Source: Veillonella sp. AM51-8BH (GTDB taxonomy: Bacteria; Bacillota; Negativicutes; Veillonellales; Veillonellaceae). From it: a DNA stretch of 18,210 nt. The notes beneath the pieces were generated by a model that was not told the origin of the DNA, made no database searches, and saw only the letters and a program-made list of their open reading frames with translations. Positions 7,672 through 14,014 of the stretch are shown here, piece after piece; position 1 is the stretch's first letter, and each line of letters starts with the position of its first letter. The stretch lies in contig NZ_QSDY01000035.1 of assembly GCF_003463825.1 (NCBI RefSeq), positions 1-18,210 of the forward strand, given 5' to 3'. The position numbers and the translations under genes are program-made.

Positions 7672-8559
7672 TTATTTAATTTTATCCTCTATAACCTTGC
7701 CTTCACGCAAAGGACCACTTTGCTCTTTAAGGCGTGCTAGCATAACAGAGGACACAAACATAGCAATACCAGCCCCAACGGTTTCGATGGATAAGCTTTC
7801 ACCAAAGAACAGGAATCCATAGAAGGAACTAATGAATACGCCAACATATTGTAGAAATTGAGCCACTACAGCGTTAGTTGTAACAAAGGCACCAGTCAAG
7901 AAGAACTGAGCCACTACACTAATACCACCAATCGCCAAGATGATAAGCCAATCTGTGCCTTGAGGCATAACGAGTTTGTCAGTTGTAACAAGCCCTGCAA
8001 TCATACCTGTAATCATAAAATACGCCATAATTTCGAAATTACTATGTTTACCTCGCTTAGATATAAGGCGAATCGTTGTATACGCAGCCGCAGATAAAGC
8101 AGCCCCTAAAATAGCTACTAAGGCAAACCAAGTAAAGCCAGTAAAGCTAAATGGATTTACCATAACCATTACAGCTACAAAGATCAAAAGAAGCCATTTC
8201 CCAGCCCCTTTAGGTACCCGTTCTTTAAGAAATAAGGCGCTAAAAATCAGTACAAATATACCTGATGTTTGAAACAAAATCGTTGCATCAGATAACTTCA
8301 AATGCACCAAGGCTACAAAGTTACACACCATACCAAAGCCGCCATATAAGCCACGCATAACAAGATGTCCTCTATCCTCTTTCGAGAATCGGATGCCTTG
8401 GGTATACATAACGATGAGAACCGCTACAGTACCAAATAAGCCACGGAAAAAGGCAATTTCCCCAGAAGGAATATTAGAGCCTAGCATCTTTACGAATAAA
8501 TTCATCGTACTCAACAAAAGAGCCGATAACAATGCGTACATAAGGCCTTTTTTAGCCAT
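7672..8559 (-). CDS. EamA/DMT superfamily transporter
   Basis: A 295-residue inner-membrane protein with about ten hydrophobic helices in two EamA repeats (about 5-135 and 147-280), the fold of the drug/metabolite transporter superfamily. The first repeat has the typical N-terminal pattern of small residues followed by VKMLGSNIPSGEIAFFRG, and the second ends with FLFFGESLS...GAGIAMFVSSV. Members export amino acids, metabolites or drugs; the substrate cannot be told from sequence. ATG follows GGGAGGT closely. It follows threonine synthase after a terminator, so an amino-acid export role is only a guess. Its promoter contains a perfect palindrome, which suggests a dedicated repressor encoded elsewhere. 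Confidence 0.9.
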   Translation of the reverse strand: MAKKGLMYALLSALLLSTMNLFVKMLGSNIPSGEIAFFRGLFGTVAVLIVMYTQGIRFSKEDRGHLVMRGLYGGFGMVCNFVALVHLKLSDATILFQTSGIFVLIFSALFLKERVPKGAGKWLLLIFVAVMVMVNPFSFTGFTWFALVAILGAALSAAAYTTIRLISKRGKHSNFEIMAYFMITGMIAGLVTTDKLVMPQGTDWLIILAIGGISVVAQFFLTGAFVTTNAVVAQFLQYVGVFISSFYGFLFFGESLSIETVGAGIAMFVSSVMLARLKEQSGPLREGKVIEDKIK

Positions 8560-8580
8560 ACTACCTCCCTATACACTTCT

Positions 8581-8610
8581 ACTATAATGTAACTACATAG
8601 TTACTGTCCT
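8581..8610 (-). promoter_or_regulatory. Promoter of the EamA exporter gene
   Basis: -35 AGGACA (complement of 8605-8610), an 18-bp spacer and -10 TATAGT (8581-8586), with a start near 8574. The spacer is almost wholly occupied by the palindrome at 8589-8604. Confidence 0.6.
8589..8604. promoter_or_regulatory. Palindromic operator GTAACTA-CA-TAGTTAC
   Basis: Perfect 7+7 bp dyad with a 2-bp centre, lying exactly between the -35 and -10 of the exporter promoter. Size and placement fit a dimeric repressor of MarR, TetR or GntR type; which family is not determined. Confidence 0.6.
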
Positions 8611-8645
8611 GTATTATCTATATAAGCAATCCGATATACAGGACA
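8605..8645. repeat. 10-bp inverted repeat upstream of the exporter promoter
   Basis: TGTCCTGTAT (8605-8614) and ATACAGGACA (8636-8645) are perfect inverted copies with centres 31 bp apart, about three helical turns. The promoter-proximal arm contains the -35 element. It could be a paired operator. Confidence 0.6.
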
Positions 8646-8670
8646 TACAGAGTTCACAAAGCCAAAATAT

Positions 8671-8698
8671 ATGCCGCCCTTCTAACGAAAGGCGGCAT
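8671..8698 (-). terminator. thrC: Terminator of thrC
   Basis: An 8-bp GC-rich stem (8671-8678 with 8691-8698), extended inward by two A-T pairs after one mismatch. It starts 4 nt after the thrC stop codon. The tail on the minus strand is ATATTTT, a weak T-run. Confidence 0.78.
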
Positions 8699-8702
8699 CG
8701 TA

Positions 8703-10202
8703 TTATTTAGAGAATGTATCTACAAAATCAAGAATTTCTTGTTTCATATCCTCTTTATCGATTGCTTTTGTGAAACGCAATGATTTAGATTTCAAAGCTT
8801 CCAATTGTTTAGGGAATGCTACACCCGTTATAGCAGAAATATTATCTAAGCTTTCATACGGTGTTTCACCTACTTTGATATCTAAAGCCTCACAAATGGC
8901 TGTAGGGAATTTAAATGGATGTGCAGTAGACGCAATAATTGTATGGCGTGCACCATCTTCAGGATGTTTTTCTAATTCCTTCATGTATGCACCCATAGCT
9001 ACCGCCGTATGAGGGTCCATTACATAACCATAGGAGTTGTACACTTGCTCAATGATAGCTTTTGTCTCTTCATCATCTACGTAAGCACCTGCAAAATTAG
9101 CTTTAACACGACTGAACTCTTCTTCGTTAACAGTCAATTTCCCTGTTGCTTTAAGATCTTTCATCCAACCAGAGGTACGTTCACTATCTTCACCAGAGAT
9201 ATAGTACAAGAAACGTTCAAAGTTGGAGGATTCAAGAATATCCATAGATGGAGAAATCGTTGTATAGAATGGACGATTCATATCGTATGTGCCAGTTTCA
9301 AAGAACTCAGTGAGTACATTGTTTTGGTTGGATGCACAAATCAATTTACCAATAGGAATACCCATTTTTTTAGCATAGTAAGCAGCCAAGATATTACCAA
9401 AGTTACCTGTTGGCACTACTACATTGAAAGCTTCGTCTTCGTGAATAGCACCTTGTGCCACAAGCTCAGCATAGGCATTTACATAGTACACCACTTGAGG
9501 TGCTAAGCGGCCGATGTTAATGGAGTTCGCACTGGAGAACATCACACCTTTTTCCGCAACCTCTTCTGCTGTAGCCTTATCAACGAATAAGCGTTTCAAG
9601 AATTGTTGAGCATCATCAAAGTTACCATGAATAGCCGTTACGTTAACGTTATTTCCTTCTTGCTTTTGCATTTGCTCAGCTTGCATAGGACTTACACCAT
9701 CTGTTGGGTAGAATACTTGGATATGTGTACCAGGTACATCTTTAAAGCCTTCCAGTGCGGCTTTACCAGTATCACCAGATGTAGCCGTTAAGATAAGAAC
9801 CTCTTTTTTCTCACCTTCTGCTTCTTTTGCCGCCACCAATAGATATGGGAATAAGGACAATGCCATATCTTTGAAAGCTTGTGTACGGCCGTGGAATAAT
9901 TCCAATACAGAAACCTTTTCTAATAAGGAATGTAATGGTGCAATATCACGAGTACTGAAATTAGCATCAGAGTATGCAGAATTAATCATTTCATTTAAAT
10001 GAGCTTCAGAGAAGCATGGGAACAACTTAGATAATACAATAGCTGCTACCTCTTGATAGTTTTTATCTTTCACATCATTGTAAGTTAAGCAGTTTGTAGG
10101 GAATAAAGATGGTACATATAGACCACCATCCTCTGCTAAGCCGTGCAACAATGCATATGTTTCATTTACCGCAACGGTACCGCGGGTGCTAGTATAGTTC
10201 AT
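8703..10202 (-). CDS. thrC: Threonine synthase
   Basis: A cytosolic PLP enzyme that converts O-phospho-L-homoserine to L-threonine, the last step of threonine synthesis. The N-terminus MNYTSTRG is typical of the longer threonine synthase class. The PLP lysine is in HGRTQAFKDMAL (Lys111), the phosphate-binding segment is TATSGDTGKAALEGF, and a second cofactor loop is PTGNFGNILAAYYAKKMG. Length is 499 residues, normal for this class. Start: the ATG at 10202 is preceded by GAGG at 6 nt. An ATG four codons upstream (10214) has no RBS and would contain this one, so I choose 10202. It has its own extended -10 promoter and terminator, and no hom or thrB is adjacent. The leader of about 40 nt is too short for a T-box. 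Confidence 0.95.
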   Translation of the reverse strand: MNYTSTRGTVAVNETYALLHGLAEDGGLYVPSLFPTNCLTYNDVKDKNYQEVAAIVLSKLFPCFSEAHLNEMINSAYSDANFSTRDIAPLHSLLEKVSVLELFHGRTQAFKDMALSLFPYLLVAAKEAEGEKKEVLILTATSGDTGKAALEGFKDVPGTHIQVFYPTDGVSPMQAEQMQKQEGNNVNVTAIHGNFDDAQQFLKRLFVDKATAEEVAEKGVMFSSANSINIGRLAPQVVYYVNAYAELVAQGAIHEDEAFNVVVPTGNFGNILAAYYAKKMGIPIGKLICASNQNNVLTEFFETGTYDMNRPFYTTISPSMDILESSNFERFLYYISGEDSERTSGWMKDLKATGKLTVNEEEFSRVKANFAGAYVDDEETKAIIEQVYNSYGYVMDPHTAVAMGAYMKELEKHPEDGARHTIIASTAHPFKFPTAICEALDIKVGETPYESLDNISAITGVAFPKQLEALKSKSLRFTKAIDKEDMKQEILDFVDTFSK

Positions 10203-10251
10203 GGAATACCTCATTCATAACTACAATGGATTTTACGAGTTTAATAGATTT

Positions 10252-10260
10252 ATTATAGCA
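10252..10260 (-). promoter_or_regulatory. thrC: Extended -10 promoter of thrC
   Basis: TGCTATAAT on the minus strand is a perfect extended -10 (TGnTATAAT). It needs no strong -35 and none is present; that position falls in the terminator of the upstream peroxidase gene. Start near 10245. Confidence 0.65.
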
Positions 10261-10262
10261 TA

Positions 10263-10287
10263 AAAGCGCCCCTAAAAGGAGCGCTTC
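10263..10287 (-). terminator. Terminator of the Dyp peroxidase gene
   Basis: AAGCGC (10264-10269) pairs with GCGCTT (10281-10286). After one mismatch three more pairs close a 3-nt loop. On the minus strand the stem runs into TTTT. It lies about 140 nt after the stop codon, beyond the tandem repeats. Confidence 0.75.
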
Positions 10288-10298
10288 TATAGAATTTA

Positions 10299-10364
10299 TA
10301 TGATATTTTCACTCAACTTATATGATATTTTCACTCAACTTATATGATATTTTCACTCAACTTA
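10299..10364. repeat. Three perfect 22-bp tandem repeats
   Basis: The unit (10299-10320, plus strand, starting TATGATATTTTCACTC) is repeated without change at 10321-10342 and 10343-10364, followed by a 4-bp partial copy. There are no spacers between units. The repeats lie in the predicted 3' UTR of the peroxidase mRNA, between its stop and terminator. Confidence 0.95.
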
Positions 10365-10427
10365 TATGCTGCTAACAAAACTGAGCATCACAAACCATAT
10401 AAATCATGCATAAACTAGCTATGCGGA

Positions 10428-11369
10428 TTATAACTCACCTTCTGCAATAGCATCCAATGTATCAAGGGATGGAATGAAGAAGAGCATGCCTGTAATAGGT
10501 TTGGAATAATCAAGCAATTTATCATTTTGCGTAAACATATTAGTAAGCATTGTTTTAGTTACATCCCAGTAACGAGCATAACCAATAAAGTATGTACCAC
10601 GTACACCATGACCCGGTTGAGCAAACGGTACATTCATGCGCACAATTTTATGTTCTTTATCATCGCGATTATCTTGAGCCACTACATTATGAGCTGCTGG
10701 ATCTTTTTCATCATCTTCTAACTCAATATCGCTGAATTTACGACGGCCAATGAACTTTTCTTGCATTTCTGTAGGAAGAGCACGCCACGCATCAAGATCG
10801 TGTTCATATTTTTGAGCAAATGCATAAGAACCATTAGTGAATTCAGGATCTTCATCACCAATAACGCCCCACTCTACAGCTTCTTGACCAACAGGGTTTT
10901 CAGTACCATCTACGAAATCAATGATGGCGCGACCTTGTTCATAATGAAAGCCATGAGTTTCATCTACTACAGATGTAATAGGACGTAAGAACTCCATAAT
11001 TTGATCCACTACAGTATATGTAACGGACTCATCATTGGAACGTACATGTAAGAATAAATCAGCTGCTACAGCTGGTACGTCTTGTTTATCACCTTTAATA
11101 CCTTGGAAGTCTTCTAACTCTTTTGGTACAGGTGCATTAGGGAATAAATAATCCCATGCTTTACGGCTGAAACCAAAAGCAATGCCCAAACCTGCACCAT
11201 TTGCACGAATACTTACAGAACGTTTAATGGCTTGAATACGGTCCGCCATATCTTGAATTACTTCTAGCTCTGCATCACGATCTTTACGATTTAATAATAA
11301 TGTTGTAAAGTTTACACTTTGTCCAGCATCTTTATACACATCTTGTGTTCTAGAAACATCTACTGCCAT
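10428..11369 (-). CDS. Dyp-type heme peroxidase (YfeX-like)
   Basis: A 313-residue heme peroxidase with the ferredoxin-like double fold of Dyp enzymes. Key residues are visible: the distal Asp154 in FVDGTENP (the GxxDG motif), the proximal heme ligand His227 in DPAAHN, and the distal Arg244 17 residues later, the same spacing as in E. coli YfeX. The C-terminal PFAQPGHGVRGTYFIGYAR block is also typical. There is no Tat or Sec signal, so it is cytosolic and not an EfeB. The C-terminus lacks an encapsulin-targeting SLxIGSL motif. ATG follows AGGAGG at 6 nt. The promoter -10 TATAAT lies within a Fur-like box. Likely roles are peroxide or porphyrin chemistry tied to iron or heme status; substrate is inferred only. 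Confidence 0.93.
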   Translation of the reverse strand: MAVDVSRTQDVYKDAGQSVNFTTLLLNRKDRDAELEVIQDMADRIQAIKRSVSIRANGAGLGIAFGFSRKAWDYLFPNAPVPKELEDFQGIKGDKQDVPAVAADLFLHVRSNDESVTYTVVDQIMEFLRPITSVVDETHGFHYEQGRAIIDFVDGTENPVGQEAVEWGVIGDEDPEFTNGSYAFAQKYEHDLDAWRALPTEMQEKFIGRRKFSDIELEDDEKDPAAHNVVAQDNRDDKEHKIVRMNVPFAQPGHGVRGTYFIGYARYWDVTKTMLTNMFTQNDKLLDYSKPITGMLFFIPSLDTLDAIAEGEL

Positions 11370-11381
11370 TCGCTACCTCCT

Positions 11382-11400
11382 AATGAGAAAAATTATTATA
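11382..11400. promoter_or_regulatory. Fur-like box over the Dyp peroxidase promoter
   Basis: AATGAGAAAAATTATTATA matches 14 of 18 defined positions of the Fur palindrome by eye, 7 in each half. It lies directly before the AGGAGG RBS and includes the TATAAT. Its first 13 bases are identical to those of the site at 1253-1271. Confidence 0.55.
11395..11400 (-). promoter_or_regulatory. -10 element of the Dyp peroxidase gene
   Basis: A perfect TATAAT on the minus strand would start transcription near 11388, with a short leader of about 20 nt that contains AGGAGG. The -35 region is weak, as often seen at regulated promoters. The rest of the 250-bp gap to the HTH gene is AT-rich with nothing recognisable. 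Confidence 0.55.
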
Positions 11401-11622
11401 TAGCAATCATAAGCTATTAAGCTCGTATTGTCTATAAGATATAAGACATGCCATACCCAATAAACTCATCACAGCTATTAGAAAACTTTCAGAAAAGGTG
11501 ACATTTAAAAGCTTAAAATATCAATTGGTCATATATTCTTTTGGTATTTGTTCTATAGGCTTGTTATTTACCTATATTTCTACATATTTTTTAATAAAAT
11601 GATGTCATATATAATATATACA

Positions 11623-11823
11623 TTAGATAGAACGATCCTTTTCTTCACCATATAACCGTTCCATGCCCTGACGGGTCACAAGCCACATTTTACCTGACTT
11701 TCTAAACTCACCTTCTAAAAATCCATTTTTTACACGACCTCTACAGTTTTGTTTAAGAGAATCAGCAGTAACATTCCAACGTTCTGCCGCCTCTTGTGTA
11801 GTCATTACATCATCTAGTTTCAT
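11623..11823 (-). CDS. Small excisionase-like helix-turn-helix protein
   Basis: A 66-residue protein with one winged HTH domain. MTTQEAAERWNVTADSLKQNC gives the first helices (Ala-Ala-x-x-x-x-Val turn), followed by a Lys/Arg-rich wing ending in KMWLVTRQGMERLYGE. This is the layout of HTH_17 excisionase/MerR-like DNA-binding domains and of small phage-derived HTH proteins. AGGAG lies 7 nt before ATG, so it is well set up for translation. It stands alone, 89 nt beyond the 3' end of tRNA-Lys, with no integrase nearby. No strong terminator is visible after it. It could be an orphan regulator or the remnant of an element inserted at the tRNA; the target is unknown. Confidence 0.75.
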   Translation of the reverse strand: MKLDDVMTTQEAAERWNVTADSLKQNCRGRVKNGFLEGEFRKSGKMWLVTRQGMERLYGEEKDRSI

Positions 11824-11882
11824 TATAATACTCCTAATATTACTAATAGATTATATACAGATAATATAAAGGCAATAATAAG

Positions 11883-11908
11883 AAAAACCCGCACTACTGT
11901 GCGGGTTT
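11883..11908 (-). terminator. Terminator of tRNA-Lys
   Basis: A perfect 10-bp stem (11885-11894 with 11899-11908) closes a 4-nt loop. TTTTT follows on the minus strand. It begins 3 nt after the encoded CCA of the tRNA. Confidence 0.9.
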
Positions 11909-11911
11909 ATT

Positions 11912-11985
11912 TGGTGGACCACCAGGTTCGAACCCTGGACACCCTGATTAAGAGTCAGGTGCTCTGCCAGCTGAGCTAGTGGTCC
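11912..11985 (-). tRNA. tRNA-Lys (anticodon CUU) with atypical T-arm
   Basis: The acceptor GGACCAC pairs with GTGGTCC, the D-stem GCTC with GAGC, and the anticodon stem CCTGA with TCAGG around loop CTCTTAA, which gives anticodon CTT. CCA is encoded. The molecule is 74 nt including CCA, two short of the usual 76. The T-arm does not form the normal 5-bp stem around TTCRANY. Either CAGG/CCTG makes a 4-bp stem, or CCAGG/CCTGG makes 5 bp at the cost of one acceptor pair, and in both cases the loop reads GTTCGAA, one base out of register. It may be functional, degenerate, or contain a sequence error. It has its own promoter and terminator. Confidence 0.85.
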
Positions 11986-11997
11986 ATGACACGACTA

Positions 11998-12026
11998 ATT
12001 ATATGCCTATTTTATAGGAATGTAAA
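11998..12026 (-). promoter_or_regulatory. Promoter of tRNA-Lys
   Basis: -35 TTTACA (complement of 12021-12026), a 17-bp spacer and -10 TATAAT (11998-12003), with a start near 11990, just ahead of the mature 5' end. The -35 overlaps one arm of the inverted repeat at 12011-12050. Confidence 0.72.
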
Positions 12027-12050
12027 GAATATTTATTACATTCCTATAAA
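12011..12050. repeat. Perfect 15-bp inverted repeat after the moaA operon
   Basis: The arms 12011-12025 and 12036-12050 are exact inverted copies with a 10-nt loop, starting 9 nt after the stop of the last gene. No T-run follows on either strand, so it is not a standard intrinsic terminator. Confidence 0.85.
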
Positions 12051-12059
12051 ACATATACA

Positions 12060-12362
12060 TCAATATTGCCTTAGCCAATCCTTCATCGTATTACAAGCCT
12101 CTGTAGGGAGTATATCACTAGTTCCTACACAGTCAGCACCACTATACAGTTGAAGAACGCTATGCGTACGGCTTACTTCTTTGACGATAATATCTGTCAC
12201 ATCTGCCTTTGGCACATTAAATTGCAATCCATAACGCCCCTTGTAGGTAATGACAGCAGATTGTGTATCGTATTCGATATGGACTTGAAGCATCTTGCCA
12301 CCAGGCCAACATTCTTCAATATGTTCCTTTGATCTTGGTTTTAGAAAATCAAAAAATCCCAT
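12060..12362 (-). CDS. Small protein of unknown function in the moaA operon
   Basis: I do not recognise this 100-residue protein. It starts MGFFDFLKPRSKEH and continues with alternating hydrophobic strands (LQVHIEY, SAVITYKG, LQFNVP, DIIVKEV, VLQLYSG) and a final helix ending KDWLRQY. That pattern resembles a small bacterial PH-like or related beta-sandwich domain, but this is impression only. No signal or membrane segment is present. ATG at 12362 follows GGAGG at 5 nt. A TTG four codons earlier would contain that RBS and is less likely. The start lies one base after the moaA stop, so the two are almost certainly co-transcribed and coupled. Confidence 0.75.
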   Translation of the reverse strand: MGFFDFLKPRSKEHIEECWPGGKMLQVHIEYDTQSAVITYKGRYGLQFNVPKADVTDIIVKEVSRTHSVLQLYSGADCVGTSDILPTEACNTMKDWLRQY

Positions 12363-12363
12363 A

Positions 12364-13329
12364 TTATCCTCCAATGCGCCACATAGGACGTTCTGGTTGT
12401 TCCATACCTACGCCATCATGACGTTCTTGCTTTCGTTGCAACGCACGTTCAATATGCAAAGCTAAGTCTTCCTCTGTGGCCCCATTGCGCACAAGAGATA
12501 CAAGATCAGCCTCATCATCACGCAACAAGCATAAACGCATTTGCCCATCTGATGTAAGACGTACGCGATTACATGTATCACAGTAGCTATGAGACATAGA
12601 AAAGATGAAGCCTACAGCCTTTCCACTTGGCAACGCTAAATACGTAGCAGGACCAAAACCATACACAGAGTGAACCTCTGTAAGAGGCCCCCCACTTACA
12701 CGTTCCAATTGAGCTCGCCACTCATCAAAGGTCGGTCCATGGAATGCATCACCTTGGAATGGCATGTATTCAATAAAGCGCCATACAACAGGCCACTTTT
12801 CTACATATTGTAATAAAGATTTAACTTCATCATCAGACCAATGTCGAGACAAAACCGTATTGATTTTTACAGACTTAAAGTTAGCATTAATAGCACTGCG
12901 AATCCCCTCAAGAACGGACTCAAGTTGCCCCTCTTTACCTACACAAGTAGCAAAGGCTTCACTTTCAAGGGAATCCAAGCTAATATTCACACGATTTAAG
13001 CCTAGTTTTTTCAACCGTTGAGCACGAGATGATAATAGACTACCATTAGTAGTCATGGAAATATCTTCAAACCAACCCGTTGCTTTGATACGTTCTAACA
13101 GCTCTTCAATATGAGGATATAGCAATGGCTCGCCACCAGTTAAACGTACCGCTTTCACTCCGATACGATGGAAGGCACCTAAAATAGTCATCCATTCATC
13201 AACTGATAATAATTGTGTTTGACTTTGAGGTGTAATTTCAGCAGGTCGACAATAGGGACAACAAAAATTACACGCATCTGTCAATGACAGACGTACATAT
13301 TCAATTGTACGGCCCCATGCGTCTTTCAT
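12364..13329 (-). CDS. moaA: GTP 3',8-cyclase MoaA
   Basis: A radical SAM enzyme that converts GTP to 3',8-cyclo-7,8-dihydro-GTP, the first step of molybdenum cofactor synthesis, in the cytosol. The protein has 321 residues. GRTIEYVRLSLTDAC leads into the CxxxCxxC cluster motif (Cys20, Cys24, Cys27). VRLTGGEPLL follows. The C-terminal second cluster ligands are in CDTCNRVRLTSDGQMRLCL, and the protein ends in WRIGG, the GG tail needed in MoaA. The start at 13329 is supported by GAGGTG at 4-6 nt. An upstream ATG at 13380 would overlap the MOSC gene and lacks an RBS. It lies 25 nt after the MOSC gene in one operon. No moaC, moeA or mogA is in the window. Confidence 0.95.
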   Translation of the reverse strand: MKDAWGRTIEYVRLSLTDACNFCCPYCRPAEITPQSQTQLLSVDEWMTILGAFHRIGVKAVRLTGGEPLLYPHIEELLERIKATGWFEDISMTTNGSLLSSRAQRLKKLGLNRVNISLDSLESEAFATCVGKEGQLESVLEGIRSAINANFKSVKINTVLSRHWSDDEVKSLLQYVEKWPVVWRFIEYMPFQGDAFHGPTFDEWRAQLERVSGGPLTEVHSVYGFGPATYLALPSGKAVGFIFSMSHSYCDTCNRVRLTSDGQMRLCLLRDDEADLVSLVRNGATEEDLALHIERALQRKQERHDGVGMEQPERPMWRIGG

Positions 13330-13354
13330 AACACACCTCGTTTGTACGACTAAA

Positions 13355-13795
13355 TTATTTGATAATAGATACTTCATCACCTACGTGAATCGTACCATTT
13401 TTAAGGACTTTGCCAAAGATGCCTTGTGTAGGCATGATACAAGATCCTACTTGTTTCATGATTTCACAGCCATGATGACATTCCTTACCAATTTGAGTAA
13501 TTTCAAGAATTACATCCTTACCAATTTGTAATTGTGTGCCTACAGCCAATTCGTAAAGCACCATACCTTCAACGGTAATATTTTCTGCAAAATCACCAGG
13601 TTTTACATCCGCTCCTTGGGCACGCATATGATCGATGCTTGCAATGCCAAGCAAACTGATTTGGCGGTGCCAATTGCCTGCGTGAGCATCACCTTCCATA
13701 CCATGATCTACGATAAGATTTGCGGATTCAATATTATGTTTCTTTTGCCCTTTTTTCTCACTAATAGAGATAGCAATAATTTTTCCGTCTGCCAT
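13355..13795 (-). CDS. MOSC domain protein
   Basis: A 146-residue single-domain MOSC protein, a family linked to molybdenum cofactor sulfur and metal chemistry. Typical features are the early HGMEGDAHAG...RQISLL segment, GDFAENITVEG, a Cys-rich CHHGCEIMKQVGSCIMP block and the final strand IHVGDEVSI. The Cys in CIMP is the one usually proposed to carry sulfur. It is cytosolic, with no extra domain. It is followed by moaA after 33 bases to the moaA start, which supports a role in handling Moco or its precursors; the exact reaction is unknown. The RBS is AAGGG close to ATG. The upstream AT-rich gap (13796-13968) shows no convincing promoter and no Moco riboswitch fold that I can recognise. Confidence 0.92.
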   Translation of the reverse strand: MADGKIIAISISEKKGQKKHNIESANLIVDHGMEGDAHAGNWHRQISLLGIASIDHMRAQGADVKPGDFAENITVEGMVLYELAVGTQLQIGKDVILEITQIGKECHHGCEIMKQVGSCIMPTQGIFGKVLKNGTIHVGDEVSIIK

Positions 13796-13968
13796 GTAAC
13801 CCTTCCCTTCTTATGGGAACATACCATATATACATAACTTTATTTCAACATGTAATTGCAGCCATTTTTTATGATTCTCGTATTACTGAAAGCACCATAA
13901 AATTATTCTACAATTATCTATTTATTATATCATAGTATTCATACAATTTTCCTATGAATTTAATCACT

Positions 13969-14001
13969 AAAAAAGAACTCTGCTCCTAGGAACAGAGTTC
14001 T
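13969..14001 (-). terminator. Terminator of the NCS2 permease gene
   Basis: A perfect 9-bp stem (13974-13982 with 13993-14001), extended inward by three pairs after a mismatch. TTTTTT follows on the minus strand. It lies 14 nt after the stop. Confidence 0.92.
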
Positions 14002-14014
14002 CATATAGTAATTC

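Noticed and set aside
9009..9506. Plus-strand 165-codon open frame
   Set aside because: It is antisense to conserved thrC sequence and shows no domain; a chance product of codon use.
10203..10262. T-box leader before thrC
   Set aside because: The leader is about 40 nt and the hairpin near it belongs to the upstream peroxidase terminator; no T-box element is seen.
10299..10364. CRISPR array
   Set aside because: The three 22-bp units follow each other without spacers and no cas gene is present.
10428..11369. Encapsulin cargo or EfeB-type exported peroxidase
   Set aside because: There is no C-terminal targeting peptide, no encapsulin gene nearby and no Tat signal.
11429..11448. TGTCT/AGACA inverted repeat in the gap before the peroxidase gene
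   Set aside because: Only five pairs with a 10-nt centre in AT-rich DNA; expected by chance.
12011..12050. Intrinsic terminator of the moaA operon
   Set aside because: The stem is strong but neither strand has a T-run after it; kept as an inverted repeat.
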